DNA of 64,000 nt from Crystallibacter degradans. GTDB taxonomy: Bacteria; Actinomycetota; Actinomycetes; Actinomycetales; Micrococcaceae. Shown one piece after another: positions 57,477-64,000 of the stretch (positions within the stretch are counted from its first letter, which is position 1; each line of letters starts with the position of its first letter). The stretch is taken from positions 1 through 64,000 of the forward strand of contig NZ_JABBCH010000002.1 in assembly GCF_012952295.1 (NCBI RefSeq), given 5' to 3'. A program made the position numbers and the translations under genes. The notes under the pieces were generated by a model that was not told where the DNA came from, ran no database searches, and saw nothing but the letters and a program-made list of their open reading frames with translations.

Positions 57477-58265
57477 ATGACTTCACCCGAGATCCCCGAA
57501 CACCTTGACGACGCCGAACTCGCCGCCTGGCTGGTGCGCTCCGCGGGCACACTGGCGGCAGGAATGCGTGCCGCCGTGGTGACGTTCGAGGAAAAGACGA
57601 GTATTTCCGACGTCGTCACCGCAGCAGATCATGCGGCCGAGCAGTTGGTGGTGGAGACCCTGCGCCGGGTCCGTCCCGACGACAGTATCCTCGGTGAGGA
57701 AGGCTCCAGCCACACGGGCACGTCCGGACGCACCTGGGTCATCGACCCGGTGGACGGGACCTACAACTTCTTTACCGGCGGCACCTACTGGTGTGCTGCC
57801 ATCGCCCTCAAGAGCGACGACGGCGGCCTGCTCGGTGCCATCTACCACCCAGCCGAGGATGCGCTGTGGATCGGCGGGGACGGTCTGCCGACCACCCGCA
57901 ACGGCGTTCGGACCGGTGAGGCCATGAGTGCCCCGTTGGACCAAAGCTGCGCTTCCGCGTACCTCCACCACACGTACCTTCGGGATCCTGCCGCGGCCGC
58001 GCCTTACATGGCAGCCGTGCTGGGAGCGGCAACGTACCGTACCTGGGGCTCGGCGTCCTGTGAGCTGGCAGCGACTTCGGCCGGTATCTTCGGCGTGTGG
58101 TTCCAGCAGGGCCTGCCGGAATGGGATTGGCTCCCGGGCAAAGCCCTGGTGGAAGCGGCAGGCGGGGACACCGCCGTCGTGCATCTTAATGGTTACCGCT
58201 GGTATGTAGCCGGTGGAAAAGCGCAGGTGGCGGACGCCGTCGCGCTGTTGCAGAGCCGGGCTTAG
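57477..58265 (+). CDS. Inositol monophosphatase family protein
   Basis: 262 residues. Metal-binding motifs of the family are present: LGEEGSSHTG, then IDPVDGTYNFFTG, and a C-terminal EWDWLPGKALVEAAGG. It hydrolyses a sugar or inositol monophosphate with Mg2+; the exact substrate (inositol, histidinol or other phosphate) cannot be told. It is followed 21 bases later by the enoyl-CoA hydratase gene, probably co-transcribed. Confidence 0.9.
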   Translation: MTSPEIPEHLDDAELAAWLVRSAGTLAAGMRAAVVTFEEKTSISDVVTAADHAAEQLVVETLRRVRPDDSILGEEGSSHTGTSGRTWVIDPVDGTYNFFTGGTYWCAAIALKSDDGGLLGAIYHPAEDALWIGGDGLPTTRNGVRTGEAMSAPLDQSCASAYLHHTYLRDPAAAAPYMAAVLGAATYRTWGSASCELAATSAGIFGVWFQQGLPEWDWLPGKALVEAAGGDTAVVHLNGYRWYVAGGKAQVADAVALLQSRA

Positions 58266-58286
58266 CCCGAAAAGATCCGGAAGGGA

Positions 58287-59090
58287 ATGCCCATGGAGAA
58301 GACGTACGAAACCATCCAGCTGGAATGCCTCGGCGAACTGGCCACCGTGGTGATCAACCGGCCCGAGGCGCTCAATGCGCTGAGCACGCAGGTGGTGGCC
58401 GACCTGACCCAGTTTGTGGCGGACGTCCAGTCGCCCGAAGGCGCGGAAGTGCGCAGCATCCTGATCACCGGGTCGGGGGAGAAGGCGTTCGCGGCGGGAG
58501 CCGACATCCGGCAGATGGCTGACATGACCCCGGCCCAGGCCCGCGACTACAGCGCCGGCATGCAGGACCTGACCCGGTCGCTCGAACAACTGGCTATTCC
58601 CGTGATGGCATGCGTGAACGGTTTCGCGCTCGGCGGGGGGCTGGAGCTGGCCATGGGGTGTGACTTCATTTACGCCACGGCGAACGCCAAGTTCGGTCAA
58701 CCCGAAGTGAACCTGGGCCTCATCCCCGGCTTCGGGGCCACGGTGCGCCTGCCGCATCTGGTGGGGCTGGCCCGGGCCAAGGAGCTGATCTACACCGGGC
58801 GGACCATCGGGGCCGAGGAGGCCTACCGGATTGGATTGGTGAACGCGGTGTTCGAGAGCAAGGACGATATGCTCGACGCCGCCGCGGCCACCTGCCGCGA
58901 GATCGCCGGAAAGTCTCCGGCCGCCGTCGCCAACGCCAAGCGCACTGTGGATGCTGCCGCCGGTCTGCCTACCGCCGAGGGGCTGTTGGTGGAGCGGAAG
59001 GCGTTCGGAGCGGCCTTTGCCACCGAGGACGCCCGGATTGGAACCAAGGCCTTCCTGGCCAAGGAGAAGCCCGAATTCACGGGGAAGTAG
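58287..59090 (+). CDS. Enoyl-CoA hydratase/isomerase family protein
   Basis: 267 residues; an ATG two codons in (58293) is also possible. The crotonase fold has NRPEALNALS and the oxyanion-hole GEKAFAAGADIRQM. ACVNGFALGGGLELAMGCDF follows, with the catalytic-glutamate region FGQPEVNLGLIPGFG. It hydrates 2-enoyl-CoA in fatty-acid breakdown; chain-length preference is unknown. Confidence 0.92.
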   Translation: MPMEKTYETIQLECLGELATVVINRPEALNALSTQVVADLTQFVADVQSPEGAEVRSILITGSGEKAFAAGADIRQMADMTPAQARDYSAGMQDLTRSLEQLAIPVMACVNGFALGGGLELAMGCDFIYATANAKFGQPEVNLGLIPGFGATVRLPHLVGLARAKELIYTGRTIGAEEAYRIGLVNAVFESKDDMLDAAAATCREIAGKSPAAVANAKRTVDAAAGLPTAEGLLVERKAFGAAFATEDARIGTKAFLAKEKPEFTGK

Positions 59091-59130
59091 GCGGATTAAG
59101 TTCTGGAGGACGGACGGCGCCTTCGAGGTA

Positions 59131-59162
59131 AGTTGACACTTCAACTAAATAAGGGTCATACT
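59131..59162 (+). promoter_or_regulatory. yceI promoter overlapped by an inverted repeat (MarR-type operator candidate)
   Basis: TTGACA at 59133-59138 and CATACT at 59157-59162 are separated by 18 bases. The -35 lies inside the inverted repeat AGTTGA-N4-TCAACT (59131-59146), the size and shape of MarR-family operators. Confidence 0.6.
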
Positions 59163-59224
59163 AGATGCAAATGCATGATCATCGCAGGGAGGCATCCCAG
59201 CATCTACGCCTAGGAGGCACCGTT

Positions 59225-59767
59225 ATGGCTTTTGAACTCACTCCCGGAACCTGGAATTTGGACACTTCCCACACCGAGATCGGCTTTGTGGTCCGCCACG
59301 CCGGCATCAGCAAGGTCCGCGGCCAGTTCACCGAGGCCGACGCTACGCTGGTGGTCGGTGATTCCCTGGCTACGTCCTCGGTGGAGGCCACGGTCAAGAC
59401 CGCGTCCTTCGACTCGAATGACGACAACCGCGACGGCCACGTCAAGAGCGCCGACTTCTTCGACGTGGAGCAGTTCCCGCACATGACCTTCAAGGCCAAC
59501 CAGGTCCAGGGCAGCCCGGAGGAATTCAAGCTGGGCGGCGAACTGACCATCAAGGACACCACCAAGCCGGTGACGTTCGCCGTCGAGTTCGGCGGCATGG
59601 CTGTCGATCCGTTCGGTTCCACCCGAGCAGGCTTCTCCGCCAGCACGCAGATTTCCCGCAAGGAATTCGGCATCACCTGGAACGCCGCCCTCGAAGCCGG
59701 CGGCGTGCTGGTGGGCGACAAAGTCACCATCACGGTCGACGCCGCCTTCGTGCTGCCGGCCAACTGA
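59225..59767 (+). CDS. yceI: YceI family protein
   Basis: 180 residues from ATG 59225 with TAGGAGG upstream; the frame opens at 59165 without one. It is a lipocalin-like fold that binds isoprenoid or amide lipids: TPGTWNLDTSHTEIGFVVRH at the start and EFGITWNAALEAGGVLVGDKV near the end. No signal peptide is present, so it is cytoplasmic, unlike the periplasmic E. coli protein. It has its own promoter and terminator, hence a monocistronic unit. Confidence 0.93.
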   Translation: MAFELTPGTWNLDTSHTEIGFVVRHAGISKVRGQFTEADATLVVGDSLATSSVEATVKTASFDSNDDNRDGHVKSADFFDVEQFPHMTFKANQVQGSPEEFKLGGELTIKDTTKPVTFAVEFGGMAVDPFGSTRAGFSASTQISRKEFGITWNAALEAGGVLVGDKVTITVDAAFVLPAN

Positions 59768-59804
59768 TCCGAAAGTACCGGCCGGCTGTGCCGGCCCACT
59801 GAGC

Positions 59805-59844
59805 CGAACGCCCGCTCCCATTCCGGGGCGGGCGTTCGTTTTTT
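59805..59844 (+). terminator. Terminator after yceI
   Basis: The stem CGAACGCCCGC pairs with GCGGGCGTTCG across a 12-base loop and is followed by TTTTTT. Confidence 0.92.
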
Positions 59845-59982
59845 GCCGTATACCGGAGCGGATTCTCAGCAGTCTTACTACTTCGTTGCCGGTACTGGTC
59901 ATGTTATGTACCGTTGGAAATAGGCGGCCACTCTCTGAAGCCCGACGGTTTCAAGTCAGTATCCAACTGGAAGAGGATGATC

Positions 59983-60348
59983 ATGGCAAGTGTCAATGAA
60001 ACGATCGATCCTGATGATGCTTCGACCGGAACCTCCGGGACTGCCGGGGCCCATGCGGCAACGGGTGCATCCACGGGCGGGACCGGGGAGAAAGACAATA
60101 GCTTGGGCAGCCGGGATTACTACGGCGGCACCGGGGCCGGCGGGTTTCCGCCGGGAGGCACCAACAAGGACGACCTGCCTATCGAAGACCCCGCCGCCCG
60201 GTCGGACAAGCCGCTCTTGGATGATCCGGCACTCGGCGAGACCTCCAAGGTTCCGCTCCAGGATGTCCCCGGCGGAACTCTGAATGACCCGGACAATGAG
60301 CCCGATCCGGACACCGATGAGACGGGGCGGAACGCAGCAGGGCGCTGA
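59983..60348 (+). CDS. Hypothetical acidic disordered protein with GSRDYYGG module
   Basis: 121 residues from ATG 59983, with GGAAGAGG upstream. It is Gly/Asp/Pro-rich and acidic, with no membrane segment, and probably disordered. Residues about 43-80 carry LGSRDYYGGTGAGGFPPGG followed by D-L-P and EDPAA. The same module recurs at the C-terminus of the next gene. Unknown function; the adjacency suggests the two act together. Confidence 0.72.
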   Translation: MASVNETIDPDDASTGTSGTAGAHAATGASTGGTGEKDNSLGSRDYYGGTGAGGFPPGGTNKDDLPIEDPAARSDKPLLDDPALGETSKVPLQDVPGGTLNDPDNEPDPDTDETGRNAAGR

Positions 60349-60400
60349 CCCACCCCGCCGCGGCCACCAAAAAGGACCGCTGGAAGAAGAAGGTTGAATC

Positions 60401-61015
60401 ATGGCCAAGATCGAGCAGACAGTCGAGATCGCCGCCCCGGCAGCCGAAGCCTACCGCGAGTGGGCCAGGTTCGAGGCATTCGGGCTCTTCATGCACGGCG
60501 TGGTGCGGGTCATCCGCGAGGATGACGTGACCCACCACTGGACCACCAAGGTCGGTGGAGTCCGGCGGGAGTTCGAGACGAAGATTACCGAGGAGCTACC
60601 GGGCCAGCGCATGGCCTGGGAAACCGTGGAAGGGGTGCCGCACCAGGGCTCGGTGGAGTTCCTTGAACTCGATCCCGGCCGCACGCGGATGGTCGTGCGG
60701 ATCGACTGGCATCCCGGGTCGATGCTGGAAAAGGCCGGGGCCACCCTGGGTTCGGACCACCGCGAAGTGCGCAACGAACTGTGGCGGTTCAAGCAGTATC
60801 TGGAGACTGGCGGCGCGGAAACCCACCATCCTGCCTCCGAGCACGGCCTGGGCAGTCGGGACTACTATGGCGGCACCGCCGGCGGCGGGTTCCCGCCGGG
60901 GTTCACCGAGCAGCACGATATACCCGTTCAGGACCCTGCCGCAGGCAAGGACCAGCCGGCCGGCGGCAGTCCGGAGACCGGAGAGTCGACGGAGGCAGGA
61001 TCTAGCGGGCGCTGA
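60401..61015 (+). CDS. SRPBCC (polyketide cyclase-like) protein with C-terminal GSRDYYGG module
   Basis: 204 residues. Residues 1-140 form a START/SRPBCC lipid-binding fold (MAKIEQTVEIAAPAAEAYRE onward). Residues about 148-204 are a disordered tail with LGSRDYYGGTAGGGFPPGF, then a D-I-P and QDPAA element, matching the preceding 121-residue protein. GAAGAAGG precedes the ATG. The stop overlaps the convergent pstS end by 14 bases. The SRPBCC ligand is unknown. Confidence 0.83.
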   Translation: MAKIEQTVEIAAPAAEAYREWARFEAFGLFMHGVVRVIREDDVTHHWTTKVGGVRREFETKITEELPGQRMAWETVEGVPHQGSVEFLELDPGRTRMVVRIDWHPGSMLEKAGATLGSDHREVRNELWRFKQYLETGGAETHHPASEHGLGSRDYYGGTAGGGFPPGFTEQHDIPVQDPAAGKDQPAGGSPETGESTEAGSSGR

Positions 61016-62141
61016 TTCTTTCCACCGACTCGATGGCCCGCTCCGAGAGCCGCTCCGAGATCGGGGCGCTCTTGGCCGATTCGGCCGCAACAGCCTGGCC
61101 TTCCGGGCTGAGCACGTACTTGGCGAAGGTCTTGATCAGTTCGATCTTTTCCGGATCATCGTAGGTTGTGCACCAGACGTGGTAGGACACCAGCAGCAGC
61201 GGGTAGGCGCCTTCGGCCGTGGTGGTCCGGTCAAGTTCCAGTGCGAGGTCGTACTCCGGGCGCCCCTCTGCCGGTTCGGCCTCGTCGAGGGCGATGGCCG
61301 CGCCCTCGGAGCTGACCGGCACGTAATCGTCGCCGACTTTGAGGTTTACTTTGCCCAACGGGGGCCCGACCGCAGAATCATCTGCGTAGGTCACAGCGCC
61401 TTCGGTACGGGCGACCATGCTGACCACGCCGGTATTGCCCTGGGCGTTCTCCGCAACAAATTCCGGAGGGAAGGCGTCGCTGGGTTCGGCCGTCCAGACA
61501 TCCGGAGCCACGGCATGCAGGTACTCCGTGAAGTTTTCGGTGGTTCCCGAATCATCGCCGCGGCTCACCCGAGTGATGCGCAGGTCAGGCAGCTCCACAC
61601 CGGGGTTTTGCTCGGCGATGGCAGGATCGCTCCAGTTCGTGATCTCGCCCTTGAAGATCCCCGCTATCGTGGCCGCGTCCATGTTCAGTTCTGTGATGCC
61701 GGGTAGGTTGAAGCCGACGGCGATGGGGGAGACGTAGGCGGGGACGTTGAACGCGCCTTCGGGGCCACAAACTTCCTTAGCGCGTTCCATCTCCTCGGCG
61801 TCAAGGTAGGCGTCCGATCCGGCAAATTCCACGGCACCGGCCAGGAATGCGGTCCGGCCGGCACCGGAACCATCCGGGGAGTACTGGACCTGCGCCTTAG
61901 GATGAAGCAGGTTAAAGCCCGCGCGCCAAGCATCCATCGCCGCGTTCTGGGCGGACGAACCGGAGCCCGAAAGGGTTCCGGTCAGATCGGAACCGTGCTG
62001 GGCAGCGGCTTCCTGCTCCGGTCCCAGCGGATAGTCGGAACCGCAGGCCGTCAAGGCCAGCAGGGCAGCAGAGGTCAGGGCCAAGGTGGGGAAAAGTCGG
62101 GGAGCCATCCTCTTTAGGGTAACCGGGAACGAATCGTGCAC
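61002..62141 (-). CDS. pstS: Phosphate ABC transporter substrate-binding lipoprotein PstS
   Basis: 379 residues from GTG 62141, which has GGAGGG about 10 bases upstream; ATG 62108 is an alternative with a too-close AGAGG. A signal peptide ends in the lipobox LTAC. The phosphate-binding motifs GSGSSAQN and SPDGSGAGRTAF, with the GSDAYLD region, mark PstS. It delivers phosphate to a PstCAB permease, which is not in this window. It lies 46 bases downstream of the FAD/Rieske gene, co-directional. Confidence 0.92.
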   Translation of the reverse strand: MHDSFPVTLKRMAPRLFPTLALTSAALLALTACGSDYPLGPEQEAAAQHGSDLTGTLSGSGSSAQNAAMDAWRAGFNLLHPKAQVQYSPDGSGAGRTAFLAGAVEFAGSDAYLDAEEMERAKEVCGPEGAFNVPAYVSPIAVGFNLPGITELNMDAATIAGIFKGEITNWSDPAIAEQNPGVELPDLRITRVSRGDDSGTTENFTEYLHAVAPDVWTAEPSDAFPPEFVAENAQGNTGVVSMVARTEGAVTYADDSAVGPPLGKVNLKVGDDYVPVSSEGAAIALDEAEPAEGRPEYDLALELDRTTTAEGAYPLLLVSYHVWCTTYDDPEKIELIKTFAKYVLSPEGQAVAAESAKSAPISERLSERAIESVERISAR

Positions 62142-62187
62142 AAAGGTGGCTCCCTCCGACGTCGGATAGGGCAAGTGGGTTTCTTGC

Positions 62188-63711
62188 TTACTTCGTCTCC
62201 AGATCCCGCGTGGCTGGGCCTTCCAGCACAGCGCCGTCGGCGCTGAAACGCGAGCCGTGCAGCGGACAGTCCCAGGTGCATTCGGCGTCGTTCCAGGACA
62301 GCACCCCGCCCAGATGTGTGCAGACCGCACTCACCCGCCGGGTATTGCCGTCCACGGTACTCACGCCCACCGGCCGGGCATTGTCCCGGACCACCGTGCC
62401 CTGGCCTTCCGGCGGTGCAGTTTCCGAGGTGCGGACCAGTCCGCCGAGCCAGCCGCTGACCAGTTCCACGCCCACGGCTGCATTGGTCTGTACCGTGGAG
62501 AAGGCATCCTGCGGGGCCACCCGCGTCTTGTACAGTGCCCTGGCCCAGGGCTTGGCCCCTTCGAGGATCAGCGAGGTCAGCGACAGCGCGGCCGCCACCG
62601 AATTGGTCATGCCCCATTTGTTGTAGCCTGTGGCCACGTAGATACGGTCCTCCGCAAAGGACAGCTTGCCCACATAGGGCACGGCCCCGTCCGGTTTGTA
62701 GTCCTGCGCGGACCAGCTGTGCGTCAGTTCGGCGCCGGGGAACGTGTTCTGCGCCCAGCGGACCAGATCCTCCAGCTGTCCTTTGGTGTGCTGCTGCCGG
62801 CCCACGCTGTGCCCGTTGCCGCCCACGATCAGGACCTGCCGGCCGGCGTTCTCGGCGGTGCGCAGGGATCTGGCGGGGGAATCGATCGAGAGGTACATGC
62901 CCTCGGGAATGGAGCCGGGCACATTGAAAGCGGTGGCGTACGACCGCTGGGGCTTGAGCAAGCCGAAATGGCCGCCGCGGTTCAGGATGGGCGTGCCGGT
63001 GGCCAGGACAACGTGGTCCGCGGTCACCTGGCCGGCCTCCGCGTGGACGGTGAGTTTGCGGCCCGCGCTGCCGCCGGCAGCTCGCTTGGATCCGGACGTA
63101 GCCCGGGTGCCGGTGACGTTGGTGACGCGTACCCGTTCAACCAGGACGCCGCCGCGTTCACGTAGTTCCGCGGCCAGCCCGGCGAGCACCTGAAGCGGGT
63201 GGATCTGGGCCTGGTCAGATAGCCGGATGGCACCGGCAATCGGAAAGGGTAGCTCCGCGGACGTGTCCACGTACTCCACCCCGAGGCCGGCTTCGGCGCT
63301 GGCCTCCAACTCCTTCTTGAGGTCTTCGATCCCTTTGCCCGTGTTGGCATAGGTATAAGCGTCACGGCGCTGGTAGTCGATTCCGTGTTCCTCGGCGAAG
63401 CGCAGAAGCCAGGACTGCCCTTCGCGCTGGGCGTCCACGTAGGCACGCGCAGTCTCGGCGCCGTGGTGGGAGCTGATGCTGGACATCTGCCGGCCCTGCA
63501 ACAGGGAGACCTTCGCGGTGGTGTTACCCGTGGTGACGGCCCCGGTGCTGCGGGCCTCAAGTACGGCTACCCGGTGCCCGGCCCGCGCCAGCAGGACCGC
63601 GGTGGTCAAGCCGGTAATGCCGGCACCGACAATCACGCTGTCATATTCGGTGCCGGGCTCGTAGGAATCCGAGGCGATGTCCGGCGCCGTGTCTAGCCAA
63701 AGGGATTTCAT
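62188..63711 (-). CDS. FAD-dependent oxidoreductase with C-terminal Rieske domain
   Basis: 507 residues from ATG 63711 with AAAGGATCACC upstream. The DAO-type FAD fold (about 20-400) begins SVIVGAGITGLTTAVLLARAG. The C-terminal Rieske [2Fe-2S] domain (about 420-500) has CTHLGG and CPLHGSRF ligands. It resembles amine or amino-acid oxidases of the DadA type fused to a Rieske domain; the substrate is unknown. It is divergent from the isochorismatase-like gene across 117 bases. Confidence 0.9.
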   Translation of the reverse strand: MKSLWLDTAPDIASDSYEPGTEYDSVIVGAGITGLTTAVLLARAGHRVAVLEARSTGAVTTGNTTAKVSLLQGRQMSSISSHHGAETARAYVDAQREGQSWLLRFAEEHGIDYQRRDAYTYANTGKGIEDLKKELEASAEAGLGVEYVDTSAELPFPIAGAIRLSDQAQIHPLQVLAGLAAELRERGGVLVERVRVTNVTGTRATSGSKRAAGGSAGRKLTVHAEAGQVTADHVVLATGTPILNRGGHFGLLKPQRSYATAFNVPGSIPEGMYLSIDSPARSLRTAENAGRQVLIVGGNGHSVGRQQHTKGQLEDLVRWAQNTFPGAELTHSWSAQDYKPDGAVPYVGKLSFAEDRIYVATGYNKWGMTNSVAAALSLTSLILEGAKPWARALYKTRVAPQDAFSTVQTNAAVGVELVSGWLGGLVRTSETAPPEGQGTVVRDNARPVGVSTVDGNTRRVSAVCTHLGGVLSWNDAECTWDCPLHGSRFSADGAVLEGPATRDLETK

Positions 63712-63771
63712 GGTGATCCTTTCCGCTGCTAACTCCACCCCACCTTGTTGCGTGGCTTCCGTCAAGAGATC

Positions 63772-63783
63772 AGTAAGCTTACT
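63772..63783. promoter_or_regulatory. Perfect 12-bp palindrome in divergent promoter region
   Basis: AGTAAGCTTACT lies midway between the divergent FAD/Rieske and isochorismatase-like genes, a plausible operator shared by both. No regulator is adjacent. Confidence 0.4.
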
Positions 63784-63828
63784 TTCAATACAGACCGCAA
63801 AAGAGGTTTCGGGAGGCCGGGCTACGTT

Positions 63829-64000
63829 ATGAATACCGCTGTGCTGATCATCGACATGCAGAACGCCTATTTCGAGGATCCCGCTCTGGGAGAACGGCAG
63901 GGACAGTTGGTCGATGCCTGCAACCACCTCATCGGACAGGCGCAAAAGGCCTCGGTTCCCGTGTTGATGGTGTGCACCGAACACGAGCGGGATAAATCCA
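63829..64000 (+). CDS. Isochorismatase-family cysteine hydrolase, partial
   Basis: 57 codons from ATG 63829, with GGGAGG upstream, running off the right edge. The start NTAVLIIDMQNAYFED contains the family catalytic aspartate (D9) in IIDMQN. The catalytic lysine and cysteine lie beyond the window. It could be an isochorismatase, nicotinamidase or ureidoacrylate-type hydrolase; the rest of the gene is needed to decide. Confidence 0.85.
   Translation, partial: MNTAVLIIDMQNAYFEDPALGERQGQLVDACNHLIGQAQKASVPVLMVCTEHERDKS

Overview
The window is the replication-origin region of a high-GC Gram-positive chromosome. Gene order (trxB-trxA-cwlM-parB-parA-rsmG-jag-yidC-yidD-rnpA-rpmH | dnaA-dnaN-gnd-recF-DUF721-gyrB-gyrA-DUF3566-tRNA-Ile-DLW39-tRNA-Ala, then ppiA-rhomboid-crgA-sortase-trpG-pknB-pknA-pbpA-rodA-pstP-fhaB-fhaA-tRNA-Leu) is diagnostic of Actinomycetota. 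The DnaA sequence and the gnd insertion between dnaN and recF fit Micrococcales, most likely Micrococcaceae (Arthrobacter-like). The genus is inference.

Layout. 1-11.6 kb: a small hypothetical, a DUF418 membrane protein, a phosphatase/CCA-transferase pair divergent from a NUDIX gene, then murJ, a pseudokinase-like membrane protein, trxB, trxA and a CwlM-like pseudo-amidase. 11.6-17.1 kb: about 5.4 kb with no convincing intact gene. It carries 13 parS-type sites and a truncated 5' copy of gyrB. 17.1-22.9 kb: the minus-strand parB-parA-rsmG-jag-yidC-yidD-rnpA-rpmH series. 23.3-25.1 kb: dnaA with DnaA boxes on both sides; oriC lies between dnaA and dnaN. 25.3-34.9 kb: the plus-strand replication/gyrase series. 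35-40 kb: tRNAs, a transporter, a glycosyltransferase, a helical-repeat protein, ppiA and a rhomboid protease. 40.0-41.7 kb: an unexpected second cluster of DnaA boxes followed by a broken alpha/beta hydrolase. 42-55.5 kb: malic enzyme, then the cell-growth and signalling cluster. 55.5-64 kb: accessory metabolism, ending with a pstS lipoprotein, a FAD/Rieske oxidoreductase and an isochorismatase-like gene cut by the right edge.

How the genes fit together. ParA/ParB and the parS array segregate the origin. DnaA acts at the boxes around dnaA, and DnaN, RecF and gyrase serve replication. The RNase P protein, L34, YidD, YidC, Jag and RsmG serve translation and membrane insertion. MurJ, the pseudokinase-like protein, the CwlM-like protein, FhaA/FhaB, PknA/PknB, PstP, RodA, PbpA and CrgA form one wall-growth control network spread across the window.

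Most notable: the parS-rich gene-free segment, the gyrB fragment (about 95% identical, differences almost all synonymous), the second DnaA-box cluster 15 kb from oriC, the loss of zinc ligands in the CwlM-like protein, and a shared 35-residue tail module in two adjacent small genes.
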